Program-made: the position numbers and the translations under genes
The notes under the pieces: generated by a model
Told to the model about the DNA's origin: nothing
The model's input: only the letters and a program-made list of their open reading frames with translations
Databases searched by the model: none
Source: Clostridium yunnanense
Lineage (GTDB): Bacteria > Bacillota > Clostridia > Clostridiales > Clostridiaceae
NCBI RefSeq assembly: GCF_016595795.1
Contig: NZ_JAENHN010000006.1
Span: 62,001-126,000 of the forward strand
Length of the DNA stretch: 64,000 nt
Direction of reading: 5' to 3'
In this document: positions 55,386-63,712 of the stretch, piece by piece
Numbering within the stretch: position 1 is the first letter of the stretch
How the letters are laid out: each line of letters begins with the position of its first letter

Positions 55386-57452
55386 TTAAAATATAGTAGT
55401 TTGTATTGTTACCCAACTATCTGTTCCAACTTTTATATATATTGCTGGTGTTGGTATATTAGGGAAATACACTTCACTACCAATGCTTAATTTTTGATAT
55501 GTGCTATTCAAGTAATTTCTCCACGGTGCACTTGTCATTGTATCAGTAATGAAACGATTAAAATCTCCTACATTAACTACACCACTTAGTGGGTTTAGTA
55601 TTTTTGCATCTTTATTTAAGATTAGGTTGTCGTTTGAATCAACATACATATATTGTTTTGAACCCTTTTGAAAATACGTACTTCCATTGGCAAAATGAGC
55701 AATTGTGAATGTTCCATCTGTGCTTTGCAAACTAATAGATGCTATTGTGTCAGAATAAACTATATGATTACTCTTATCGATATTTATGTCGCCTGATACG
55801 GTTGTAGTTCCACTTAGTAAGTTATTCTTAAATATAATGTTTTTTGATGCCATATTAGTTAGATCTGTTGATCCACAATTAATAAATAAGTTACTTGTAA
55901 CAATCCTATTATTTAAATCCCAAGTAATATAGCTATTAATATCTCTAGTGATTTTACTGTAATTCTTAAATATATTATTTGTAACAATAAATTCGTCATA
56001 ATATGATGTACTGCTACCTGTATTTTGAGTTATTAAATCAAAACAAATGGCTAGTGAATTTCCCTCAAAATAATTACTATTTATAATTGTTTTTCCTGCA
56101 TTCCAACTTTGCTCTATAACTGCTAGACTGTGACCAGTTATAGTAGGATTTATTGTATTGCTTTTCTTAACAACATTGTTTGTTATAATTGTTCCCATAA
56201 ACTCAGCACCCAAATTTGAAGGTGGGGATGACAAATGTACAAAACTTCCGTTTAGGTTTTCTGCATAGTTATTTGTAATTTTAGCTCCATGAGTTATTAT
56301 ATTTTCATTTGGAGTATTAATGAATTTACAATCACATACTTCTGTTCCAAATCCATATACACTTAAGCAAGAGTTTAAATACCAGTAATAATTACTTGAA
56401 TTATGATTCTTACTTCCATTAAATGTAACCCCATATACTTTCGTTACAGCTGGAGTAGGGTATTGCTGAGATGAAACCATTATAAAAACTTTTCTAACAC
56501 CTGTACCTATTGGATAAACATCATTGTTTGAACTATTAATAAACTTACCAATAGAGTTATTTAAAGTTATAACATTACCATTAATATCACTGATTGTTTT
56601 TATATCTGTTGTCATATTTATACTATTGCCAGTATAAATATGTATTGTGTCTCCAGCTTTCCAATCTGTAGGGACATTGTTTACAGTAATTTGACTGCTA
56701 GTATAATCCGCTTGGGATGATAAAGTTGTTTTGCTTTCATCACACCTTTTTAGAGTTGCACCATAACCATATATAGTTTGATTATTGTGTAATACAATAC
56801 CATTTTTAATTAAGTATATTTTGTTTTTAGAAAGTCTTATTATCCCGTTATCTCCAGCAAAATCTATCGCATTTTGTATAGCCATAGAATCATCATGAAC
56901 ACCATCTCCATAAGCACCAAATAAATCCACATCAGTTGCAATGTTCGCCAATTGCGAGGTATGGGATATTAATTGACTAGCATACTGAGTATTTAACCCA
57001 TCATATTTAGCTTGGAATTGCTGATCCCAAGCTTCTAATTTATTAATACCTTGCGTAAGAGCAGTGAACTCATCTGTACTTTCTATTGCACTATCATCTC
57101 TTATGCTCTCTAAAACATTTATAGTAAATACTTTACTGCTTAAGACACTATTCTCTGATCCATATATGACTAATTCACATTGTAATTCTCCAGCAACAGC
57201 TAAAGCTTGGTTAGTCAATTCGATCAAGATAACACCATTTGTAGCATCGGTAATTTCTACATCATTAAATATTTTTGTATTGTCTGCTTTTACGCCAAAT
57301 ATTTTAACTGTATTACCAGTCAAGTTTATTGCGTTATTACCATCTAACAGTGTAATTTGAATAAACCTACTATTTACATCATCCTGTTTTGCTTCAAGCT
57401 TTGTTAATACTCTATTATTTATATCCATTAAGATTTCTCTTATTGTTTTCAT
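55386..57452 (-). CDS. Phage baseplate upper protein fused to a pectate-lyase-like beta-helix
   Basis: A 688-residue tail protein. Residues 1-135 match BppU-type N-terminal domains (VNSRFIQITLLDGNNAINL, TNQALAVAGELQCELVIYG, VFTINVLESIRDDSAI), which fix the protein to the baseplate. After a coiled linker (about 130-170) comes a right-handed beta-helix typical of tailspike depolymerases (LFGAYGDGVHDDSMAIQNAI near 180, then many N-rich turns to about 590). The C-terminal 90 residues are a tip domain. It probably binds or cuts a cell-surface glycan. The ATG at 57452 has AAGGAG 11 bases upstream; a GTG at 57461 is possible. It overlaps the distal tail gene end. Confidence 0.85.
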   Translation of the reverse strand: MKTIREILMDINNRVLTKLEAKQDDVNSRFIQITLLDGNNAINLTGNTVKIFGVKADNTKIFNDVEITDATNGVILIELTNQALAVAGELQCELVIYGSENSVLSSKVFTINVLESIRDDSAIESTDEFTALTQGINKLEAWDQQFQAKYDGLNTQYASQLISHTSQLANIATDVDLFGAYGDGVHDDSMAIQNAIDFAGDNGIIRLSKNKIYLIKNGIVLHNNQTIYGYGATLKRCDESKTTLSSQADYTSSQITVNNVPTDWKAGDTIHIYTGNSINMTTDIKTISDINGNVITLNNSIGKFINSSNNDVYPIGTGVRKVFIMVSSQQYPTPAVTKVYGVTFNGSKNHNSSNYYWYLNSCLSVYGFGTEVCDCKFINTPNENIITHGAKITNNYAENLNGSFVHLSSPPSNLGAEFMGTIITNNVVKKSNTINPTITGHSLAVIEQSWNAGKTIINSNYFEGNSLAICFDLITQNTGSSTSYYDEFIVTNNIFKNYSKITRDINSYITWDLNNRIVTSNLFINCGSTDLTNMASKNIIFKNNLLSGTTTVSGDINIDKSNHIVYSDTIASISLQSTDGTFTIAHFANGSTYFQKGSKQYMYVDSNDNLILNKDAKILNPLSGVVNVGDFNRFITDTMTSAPWRNYLNSTYQKLSIGSEVYFPNIPTPAIYIKVGTDSWVTIQTTIF

Positions 57453-57454
57453 AT

Positions 57455-58219
57455 TTACCACATCTCCTTCTCATAAATATAAAAGACAAGATATCTTATT
57501 AAATACCTTATCCTAATTTTTATTTCTACTTTTGTTATATTATTACTAAGGTTTATTATATTTTTACCCCTTTTTAATCTTAAATTTTCAAACTTTCCAT
57601 TTGTACTATCCATATAGCTATAGTTATAAATATCTTTATAAACCAAACCCTTTAAAACATCTAATTCTATATATCCACTAATATTATTTAGTGTTATAGA
57701 ATTACCATTAATAGTCAATATAAGATTTCCAGTACAATAAACCTTAAAATAAGGTTCAGAATAGACATTCCCTATATTATATATACTACTAATAGTTATT
57801 AATGTTATATTATCTTCAAGCAAAGGATATTTGAAAGGCTCGCATATAAAAGTAAGTTCAAATTCTCCATCCCATGCAACTTGTCTTTGTATGTCGCTTA
57901 CTTCGTTTATAGATTTTACTATAAACTTTTTATCAGAATTAAAGCTAAATATTAAAGAACTATCACCAATAATATTTAGCCATTCAATAATTTCATCTAT
58001 TTTACTGTAATAATTGTTATTATCTGTTTTTAATTTAAACTTTACATTAATAGACTTGTCTTTATAAGCACCTAATTTTCTTGTAACTGTTCCATTTCTT
58101 ATATCAATAGGAACATTTTCTACGTCTTCTATAGTGAAAGGCATATGAGGTGTTTCAGAAAAAAGCAAATCTAAGTCCTCATAGCTATCTTTATTGTTAA
58201 AATATAAACTGTTTGGCAT
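57455..58219 (-). CDS. Phage distal tail protein (Dit-type)
   Basis: A 254-residue siphovirus distal tail protein that links the tail tube to the tip. The family start (MPNSLYFNNKDSYEDLDLLF) is clear, followed by TVTRKLGAYKDKSINVKFKL, VSDIQRQVAWDGEFELTFICEPF and the beta-rich C-terminal half with ITINGNSITLNNISGYIELD-like segments. It overlaps the tape-measure stump by one base and touches the next gene, as expected of a compact tail operon. Normal length, apparently intact. Confidence 0.85.
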   Translation of the reverse strand: MPNSLYFNNKDSYEDLDLLFSETPHMPFTIEDVENVPIDIRNGTVTRKLGAYKDKSINVKFKLKTDNNNYYSKIDEIIEWLNIIGDSSLIFSFNSDKKFIVKSINEVSDIQRQVAWDGEFELTFICEPFKYPLLEDNITLITISSIYNIGNVYSEPYFKVYCTGNLILTINGNSITLNNISGYIELDVLKGLVYKDIYNYSYMDSTNGKFENLRLKRGKNIINLSNNITKVEIKIRIRYLIRYLVFYIYEKEMW

Positions 58220-58620
58220 TATGAAAAAGCACCTCCCCTATCTCTTAAATTATATCTATCAATAACGTCTTGATTCTCAGCAACTACAAGTGCTAGTTCT
58301 CTTCCATCTACATTTAAATATATATGTATAGGTCGACTACCTCCTACAATACCTTGTTCTTTCAATATTCTCCATAACTCGTTTATAGGAAATACCGCTT
58401 CAGCATTAGATCCTAAACCATTATTTTTATCTCCGACACCAATTCCACCCATTATAGTTGATTGAGTAAAAATTGCACCCAAAGAGTACCAATTGACTCC
58501 CAATTTTGGCATCGATGGAGGTGCTAGAGAGAATGACCCACTAATTTTGAAGTATGGTAGTTTAAAACTTAGAAATTTGAAACCTGAAATCAGATTCCAA
58601 ACTGTTGTAACAAATATTCT
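58219..58620 (-). pseudogene. 3' stump of a phage tail tape-measure gene
   Basis: An open frame of 133 codons without a start, continuing upstream to a stop at 58621-58623. The translation begins RIFVTTVWNLISGFKFLS and contains GSFSLAPPSMPKLGVNWY, AEAVFPINELWRIL and RPIHIYLNVDGRELA, the standard C-terminal end of siphovirus tape-measure proteins, which are normally 600-2000 residues. An ATG at 58512 could start a 97-residue piece but has no good ribosome site. The break at about 58620 marks a deletion end point that removed everything upstream. Confidence 0.85.
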
Positions 58621-58646
58621 TTAATTAAATCTTCTAACAACAAAAA

Positions 58647-58691
58647 ATCACCTCCAATCTGCTAGAAATATACTAACAAACTGAAGGTGAT
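58647..58691 (-). terminator. Terminator now serving yebC, on the prophage side
   Basis: On the minus strand ATCACCTTC pairs with GGAGGTGAT (one G-U) followed by TTTTTTGTTGTT. It lies 108 bases beyond the yebC stop codon, inside the prophage, and replaces the original terminator displaced to 47.0 kb. Confidence 0.82.
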
Positions 58692-58795
58692 ATTTATCTT
58701 AACAAAACGACTATGGTTTTTGCTAAGTTTATCATCGTCTATTAAAATTTAAGATAGAATTACCTTTACAAAAAGCTCTGAAACCGTTGATATTA

Positions 58796-58860
58796 CTACT
58801 ATCCTTCCCATCCTTCAGGGAACTCAGCATTGTGATAAACGTTCTGAACATCATCGTCAT
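58796..58860. repeat. Right prophage attachment site (65-bp direct repeat) within yebC
   Basis: Identical over 65 bases to 47194-47258. It comprises the last codons and stop of the intact yebC gene plus three bases, so integration rebuilt the reading frame and left the gene functional. Confidence 0.93.
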
Positions 58861-59539
58861 CCTCTAATTGATCAAGCATCTTTTGGAACTTAACTGCTGT
58901 TTCTTCGTCTATTGATGTATATGTATCTGCAACTGCTTTAATATCAGCTTCTAAGAACTCTAAACCATTTGACTCTAAAGTTTCTCTTACTGAACCAAAA
59001 TCTTCAGGTGTAGTAGTTATAACAAATACTTCATCTTCAGCTGAAAAGTCCTCAGCGCCTGCATCTAGTGCCATCATCATTAATTCATCTTCATCTACTG
59101 AATCAGCTTTCTCTATTACGATTTCACCTTTCTTTTGGAACATAAAGCTTACACATCCTAAAGCTCCCATGTTTCCACCTTGCTTTGTGAAGGCGTGTCT
59201 TACATTACCAGCAGTTCTGTTCTTGTTGTCAGTTAATGTTTCCACTATAACTGCTATTCCTGATGGGCCATATCCTTCGTAAACAATTTCTTCATATGTT
59301 ACTGTATCCGCTTCACCAGCAGCTTTCTTTATTGCTCTTTGTATATTATCATTAGGCATGTTTGCGGCTTTTGCTTTAGCTACAACATCTCTAAGCTTTG
59401 AATTTGTATCAAGATTTGCTCCACCATTTTTTATTGCCATAGCAAGTTCTTTACCTATCTTTGTAAAAACCTTACCTCTTCTAGAATCAACTTTACCTTT
59501 TTTTGCTTGTATGTTATGCCATTTTGAATGTCCTGACAT
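58799..59539 (-). CDS. yebC: YebC/PmpR-family protein (TACO1-like)
   Basis: A 246-residue cytoplasmic protein of the YebC/TACO1 family. The start [20 protein letters not shown] is nearly invariant in the family; further blocks are [36 protein letters not shown] and KGEIVIEK. Members were first described as transcription regulators; recent work links YebC proteins to translation of difficult peptide stretches. The 3' end is the attachment site of the defective prophage and remains intact. GGAGGAAC precedes the ATG. Confidence 0.95.
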   Translation of the reverse strand: MSGHSKWHNIQAKKGKVDSRRGKVFTKIGKELAMAIKNGGANLDTNSKLRDVVAKAKAANMPNDNIQRAIKKAAGEADTVTYEEIVYEGYGPSGIAVIVETLTDNKNRTAGNVRHAFTKQGGNMGALGCVSFMFQKKGEIVIEKADSVDEDELMMMALDAGAEDFSAEDEVFVITTTPEDFGSVRETLESNGLEFLEADIKAVADTYTSIDEETAVKFQKMLDQLEDDDDVQNVYHNAEFPEGWEG

Positions 59540-59584
59540 TATTGTTCCTCCTAACCATCATATGAATACAATAAATTCCTAAAT

Positions 59585-59613
59585 ATTATATCATAGCCAT
59601 TTTTCATATTCAA
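59585..59613 (-). promoter_or_regulatory. Promoter of yebC
   Basis: Minus strand: -35 TTGAAT (59608-59613), 17 bases, -10 TATAAT (59585-59590), with TGA before the -10 adding an extended element. It lies about 45 bases before the start codon. Confidence 0.78.
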
Positions 59614-59714
59614 CTTATGAAAACTTCAACTGGTGCTAAATACGCCCATTTAAGCCAATCTAAACATTTTGCACTGGATTAAGTTACTAATATTCAGCTC
59701 AATTACTTATAAAC

Positions 59715-60362
59715 TTATATTTCTTTGAAAAGCCTATTTTCTTGCCTAAAATATAATCCTTCTTCATCCTCTAAAATGATTGCTTTTCCGTTAGTTTGTT
59801 CCGTAATACTTTGTTTAATCATTTCACTTTCTTGCTTCTCAGCCAGAATATATAAGTCTACTACATCTGTATAATCTACATTCTCGATATGCCATTTATT
59901 CTGTCCACATATATACTGGACCTTTCCTAACAAATCATATTCTAATGTAATATTGATTCTTATACCTACTACCTTATCTACTATTCCAGCAGCCTTGATT
60001 GCAACTGCTGCCCCTTTTGTATAAGCTCTTGTGAGTCCTCCTGCACCTAAAAGTATTCCTCCAAAATATCGAGTTACTACTACAGTACAATCCGTAATTT
60101 CATTTTTCTTTATAACTTCAAGAATCGGAATTCCTGCTGTTCCTTGAGGTTCACCATCATCACTATATCTTTGTATATTCATATTTTGCCCAACTATATA
60201 AGCATAACAATTATGTGTAGCATCCTTATGTTTATTCTTTATCTCAGCTACAAAGGCCTTTGCTTCTTCTTCTGATTCTGTTCTTTTAATATATCCAATA
60301 AACTCTGACTTTTTCTCGTCAAAGCTATCTTCTCCATAACCTTTAATTGTTAGGTATGCCAT
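59715..60362 (-). CDS. YigZ/IMPACT-family protein
   Basis: A 215-residue protein of the UPF0029 (YigZ/IMPACT) family. The N-terminal domain has the signature KKSEFIGYIKRTESEEEAKAF, KDATHNCYAYIVG and YSDDGEPQGTAGIPIL, and VVTRYFGGILLGAGGLTRAY; the C-terminal domain (about 140-215) is ferredoxin-like. Function in bacteria is unclear; nucleic-acid binding has been proposed. The ATG at 60362 has GGAGG nine bases upstream and lies inside the last codons of the MocR-type regulator, so translation of the two is coupled. Confidence 0.93.
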   Translation of the reverse strand: MAYLTIKGYGEDSFDEKKSEFIGYIKRTESEEEAKAFVAEIKNKHKDATHNCYAYIVGQNMNIQRYSDDGEPQGTAGIPILEVIKKNEITDCTVVVTRYFGGILLGAGGLTRAYTKGAAVAIKAAGIVDKVVGIRINITLEYDLLGKVQYICGQNKWHIENVDYTDVVDLYILAEKQESEMIKQSITEQTNGKAIILEDEEGLYFRQENRLFKEI

Positions 60363-61779
60363 AAACCTCAGCCTCCTCTGATAGTACACTAGAAATTATC
60401 TCTATACCTTTTCTTATCTTATCACTGTCAGTTTGAGAAAATCCTATTTTAAAATATCTCTCTCCTTCTTTTGAATGCTTATAAAACATAACACCAGGGG
60501 TTATCAGTATGCCTTTCTCCCTCAGCTTATAAAACAATTCTATAGAATTTATTTGTATACTATCACTAAGTTTAAGATAAAAATGTAAACCTCCACCTGG
60601 AGGATTAAATTCTACTCTTTCATTTAATTTTTTTTGAATCTCTGTTTTCATAAATTCATATCTTTCTTTGTATTTCACATTCAAAAGTTTAATATGTTCA
60701 ACCCAATACTCTCTTTCCATATACATTTCAAGAGCTCTTTGCATAAGGGAAGACGTAGATATATCCGTATTAACCTTTGAGTTCTGTACTGAATCCTTAA
60801 ATATTCTAGGACATACCAAATATCCAATTCTTATTCCTGGTAAAAATATCTTAGAAAAACTCTTTATATATATTACACGATCATTTTTATCATAAGATTT
60901 CATAGAAGAATACTTAGTATTTTCATCATATATGAGCTCAGATAGATAGTCATCTTCAATAATGTAGAAATCATGCTCTTCTGCTAGCTTTAGAAGTTCT
61001 TTTTTTTTGGAATCTGAATAACTTACAGTAGAAGGGTTTTGAAAGTAACTCATAAAATAGAAGCATTTAACTTTATTCTTTTTTAGTATTTTTTTTAGAG
61101 CCTCCAGGTCTACACCATCCTTCTCTATTGGCACTTCAAAGATATTTGCTTTTCTTGATTTAAATACAGAAAGAGCTCCACTATAGGTAGGCTTTTCAAC
61201 AATAATATTATCATTTACATTAATAAGTGCTTTTGAAACTATATCAATTCCTTGCTGTGCTCCAGAAACTACAAGTATATCATCAAAATCTAATTTGTTA
61301 TCCCAAAACTTTTCATTTATTCTCTCTCTTAACTTTTCATAACCTAAAACATCTTGATATATTAAAGCTTCTGCACCATCTCTATCAAGAACATCATTTA
61401 AAACTGCTTTCAAATCTGATACAGGAAAAAAATCTGCGGAGGTTGTCTCTCCTGTAAAATCTATTACATCACCGAGTCTCCCGCTACTAAGCTTTTTAAA
61501 GGTAATAGAGTAACTCTTCTTAAATCCTCTTATACTATCTCTTCTCTTAGCATAAGTACCACTACCAATTTTTTGATTAGCATATCCTTCTACTTGCAAC
61601 TTTTTGTAAGCATTAATTATAGTAACTTTATTCAATTTTAGAAAATCTGCTAATTCCCTTATTGAAGGCAGCTTCTCACCATCTTCAATTTGATTTTTAT
61701 CAATTAAACTTTTTATATGTTCATACAGCTGAATATATTTATTAAATTCATTATTAAACCTTAATCTATATTTATCCAT
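60343..61779 (-). CDS. MocR-type GntR regulator with aminotransferase domain
   Basis: A 478-residue fusion of a GntR winged helix (about residues 5-75; KLPSIRELADFLKLNKVTIINAYKKL) and a class I aminotransferase-like domain (about 110-470). The PLP-binding lysine sits in YIKSFSKIFLPGIRIGYL near residue 312 and the DDYLSELIYD segment holds the cofactor-contacting residues. MocR proteins use PLP as effector; PdxR, GabR and others belong here. No pyridoxal or GABA gene is adjacent, so the target is unknown. The ATG at 61779 has GGGGA before it. A small dyad (61797-61810) lies just upstream. Confidence 0.92.
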   Translation of the reverse strand: MDKYRLRFNNEFNKYIQLYEHIKSLIDKNQIEDGEKLPSIRELADFLKLNKVTIINAYKKLQVEGYANQKIGSGTYAKRRDSIRGFKKSYSITFKKLSSGRLGDVIDFTGETTSADFFPVSDLKAVLNDVLDRDGAEALIYQDVLGYEKLRERINEKFWDNKLDFDDILVVSGAQQGIDIVSKALINVNDNIIVEKPTYSGALSVFKSRKANIFEVPIEKDGVDLEALKKILKKNKVKCFYFMSYFQNPSTVSYSDSKKKELLKLAEEHDFYIIEDDYLSELIYDENTKYSSMKSYDKNDRVIYIKSFSKIFLPGIRIGYLVCPRIFKDSVQNSKVNTDISTSSLMQRALEMYMEREYWVEHIKLLNVKYKERYEFMKTEIQKKLNERVEFNPPGGGLHFYLKLSDSIQINSIELFYKLREKGILITPGVMFYKHSKEGERYFKIGFSQTDSDKIRKGIEIISSVLSEEAEVYGIPNN

Positions 61780-61796
61780 AATATTCCCCTGAACCA

Positions 61797-61810
61797 ATAG
61801 GCACCCCTAT
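61797..61810. promoter_or_regulatory. Small dyad upstream of the MocR-type gene
   Basis: ATAGG-CACC-CCTAT forms a perfect 5-bp dyad 18 bases before the start codon, a plausible self-binding site, although MocR regulators often use direct repeats. Confidence 0.35.
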
Positions 61811-61822
61811 ATATGGATACCT

Positions 61823-62716
61823 TTAGCAATATACATTTTCTTCACCTATTAAGTTTCCAGATTGACTTTTTATACTTCTAAGATCTTTTCTTATAATTTT
61901 CTTATTGGCTAATTCTTTTAATATATCTTCCATATGTATATTAAATCCTTTAAAAAACACATCTACTTTTATCTCTTCAGCGCTCATAAAGTTTTTATGT
62001 TCTCTAAGGTATTTTATCAATGCACTACAGCAACTTCTTATATTTTTCTCTAAAAAACCTTCAACGAAATTTAAAGTGCTATATATAACCGCTTCCAAAT
62101 CATTAGATGCATTAACAAGTTCGTCTAATATAACATTAAAGTTATCGTCTAAATTTATAGCAACGCTTATAACATCTTTACTTACTAGGTAACCATTAAA
62201 ATTCAGAAATAAACTTGCAAAATTCTCAACTGTTCTCATACAAGTTAAATAAGCTGATTTTATATTACTATTAGCAATTAATTTCTTACAGTGACTTATA
62301 TCTTTTAGTATATCTCCCAGATATACTAAGTTCCATTTCTCTCTTTCACTATCATTTATATATCTAAAGCTATTAAAAACATTGGTTATATGCTCATCCT
62401 TAGAAAATATTAATTTAGAGGATATTAGTATCCTATGCATATATCCACCTATAACATTATTCTGATAAAAATTCAAAAAATTTTCCTTACTTAATAGTTT
62501 CATATGTACTGAAATACCATTTTCTTCAGTATAAATATTTCTTATACTCTCTTGTTGCTCTTTCAAAATCACAAAGATATCAATATCTGAGCCTTCCCAA
62601 AGATCCCCTGTAACCATACTTCCAAAAGCCATAACAGCTAGAATATCCTGATTTTCCCTTAATCTTTCAATAACAGAGGTAAAAACCTTCTGATATCTCA
62701 GAATTTCATTTGTCAT
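61823..62716 (-). CDS. Nucleotidyltransferase-domain protein
   Basis: A 297-residue protein. Residues 10-110 form a pol-beta-type nucleotidyltransferase domain with the signature GSMVTGDLWEGSDIDIF (residues 32-48), whose two aspartates bind the metal, and a further acidic position downstream. Residues 125-240 are helical, HEPN-like in size, with SAYLTCMRTVENFASLFL. The C-terminal part is helical and may recognise a partner. Relatives include aminoglycoside nucleotidyltransferases and MNT/HEPN pairs, so it may be a single-chain enzyme of that kind. Substrate unknown; it stands alone on the minus strand. Confidence 0.8.
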   Translation of the reverse strand: MTNEILRYQKVFTSVIERLRENQDILAVMAFGSMVTGDLWEGSDIDIFVILKEQQESIRNIYTEENGISVHMKLLSKENFLNFYQNNVIGGYMHRILISSKLIFSKDEHITNVFNSFRYINDSEREKWNLVYLGDILKDISHCKKLIANSNIKSAYLTCMRTVENFASLFLNFNGYLVSKDVISVAINLDDNFNVILDELVNASNDLEAVIYSTLNFVEGFLEKNIRSCCSALIKYLREHKNFMSAEEIKVDVFFKGFNIHMEDILKELANKKIIRKDLRSIKSQSGNLIGEENVYC

Positions 62717-62806
62717 ATATATTAGCCCCCAATATATAATTTATTTCAGTACTTATTATACTATGAAACGTAAAACTTCACCATAATATAGTGGCAACAC
62801 AAATTG

Positions 62807-63028
62807 TTATATGTATAGACTTTTTATTCCAATATTTTTTAATTGCATGCATTTATCACACTGAAACACATGCCTACAATCGCCATTTTCATATTCTAAC
62901 TCATCTTCAGGTGCATAAGAGTCTCTAAACTCCTGTACCCTTCCTTTGTCTTCCATTTCCCCACCACATTCTGAACATGTAATTTTTATATTAGACAAAC
63001 TGTTACATAAAGGACAAATTCTTTCCAT
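62807..63028 (-). CDS. Small zinc-ribbon protein
   Basis: A 73-residue protein with two CxxC pairs near the N-terminus (CPLC at residue 4, CSEC at residue 18) and another cysteine/histidine group near the end (CRHVFQCDKCMQL), suggesting one or two zinc ribbons. GGAGGGA lies before the ATG at 63028; an earlier in-frame TTG overlaps it. The acid stretch APEDELEYENGDC separates the halves. Function unknown; possibly a nucleic-acid-binding accessory. Confidence 0.7.
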   Translation of the reverse strand: MERICPLCNSLSNIKITCSECGGEMEDKGRVQEFRDSYAPEDELEYENGDCRHVFQCDKCMQLKNIGIKSLYI

Positions 63029-63080
63029 AATAAATCCCTCCAAAAGTTTATATTATAATATAAACCTTAATTTTGGAGGG

Positions 63081-63635
63081 TTATTCATAAGGATCAATAT
63101 TCTTTTCAAAAAATCTTACTCTTGTTCTAACTAAACCCCATAGTTCATCAGCCTCATCTAGTACACTTACTGCTAAATCTAGTGCTTTTTTAACTTCTCT
63201 TTTTTTGCCATAGTTATTAGCCTGAATAAGGTTCGACATACCAGCAAAATTTTGTGCTACGGTACTTAACTCGTAAATTATATCAACTAAAGGTCTAACC
63301 TTTCTATCAAAATATATTTTTTCCAACTCATTAACCTGTAGTGATTGAGTAGCAGTCTTTAGCTCATCTGTTTTTGCAATTACATCTCCAGCTAACAAGT
63401 ATTTCCCTGCAGTAGTTAAGTTATCCGATGATGACCCTGCTTGCTTCTGTTTATCAGTATTGGTTTGTAATTGATATAAAGCACTATTTGGATTTAAACC
63501 CTGACCACTAGCTGGATATATCCCCTGCCCTTGGTTGATAAATCTATCAACAGTGCCATTCAATTCATCATCTTCTTGTGTTTCCCCATCATTAGAACTA
63601 TTATTTTCCCGAAACTCTTTATCCTTTTCATCCAT
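63081..63635 (-). CDS. Hypothetical protein, N-terminal low complexity and helical C-terminus
   Basis: A 184-residue protein I do not recognise. Residues 1-75 are rich in N, Q, S, D and E and probably disordered (NQGQGIYPASGQGLNP). Residues 80-184 are helical and charged, with KIYFDRKVRPLVDIIYEL and KKREVKKALDLAVSVLDEADELWGL. There is no signal peptide or membrane segment. The start is uncertain: ATG at 63635 has only GAGAG 12 bases upstream, and a TTG at 63647 is also in frame. It lies between the zinc-ribbon gene and hflX. Confidence 0.65.
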   Translation of the reverse strand: MDEKDKEFRENNSSNDGETQEDDELNGTVDRFINQGQGIYPASGQGLNPNSALYQLQTNTDKQKQAGSSSDNLTTAGKYLLAGDVIAKTDELKTATQSLQVNELEKIYFDRKVRPLVDIIYELSTVAQNFAGMSNLIQANNYGKKREVKKALDLAVSVLDEADELWGLVRTRVRFFEKNIDPYE

Positions 63636-63712
63636 ATTGATATTCAACTCTCGATATTAGTCATATATATTTATATTAGACAAGTAGTTATTTTATTCAA
63701 TACTAGATAAAG

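Larger units (their letters stand above)
47194..58860. mobile_element. Defective prophage integrated at the 3' end of yebC
   Basis: About 11.7 kb between perfect 65-bp direct repeats. Gene order on the minus strand from the yebC side is: tape-measure stump, distal tail protein, baseplate/pectate-lyase protein, cargo (PBECR4-like, GNAT), tail-associated protein, small phage protein, lipoprotein, holin, amidase, small membrane protein, structured RNA region, lipoprotein, left repeat. There is no integrase, repressor, replication, terminase, portal, capsid or full tape-measure gene, so it cannot excise or form particles alone. The tail type is siphovirus-like. One large deletion between the attachment site and the tape-measure gene explains the missing part. 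Confidence 0.92.

Noticed and set aside
47194-58860. A phage tail-like bacteriocin (tailocin)
   Set aside because: No sheath, tube, baseplate wedge or intact tape-measure gene is present, so no particle could be built.
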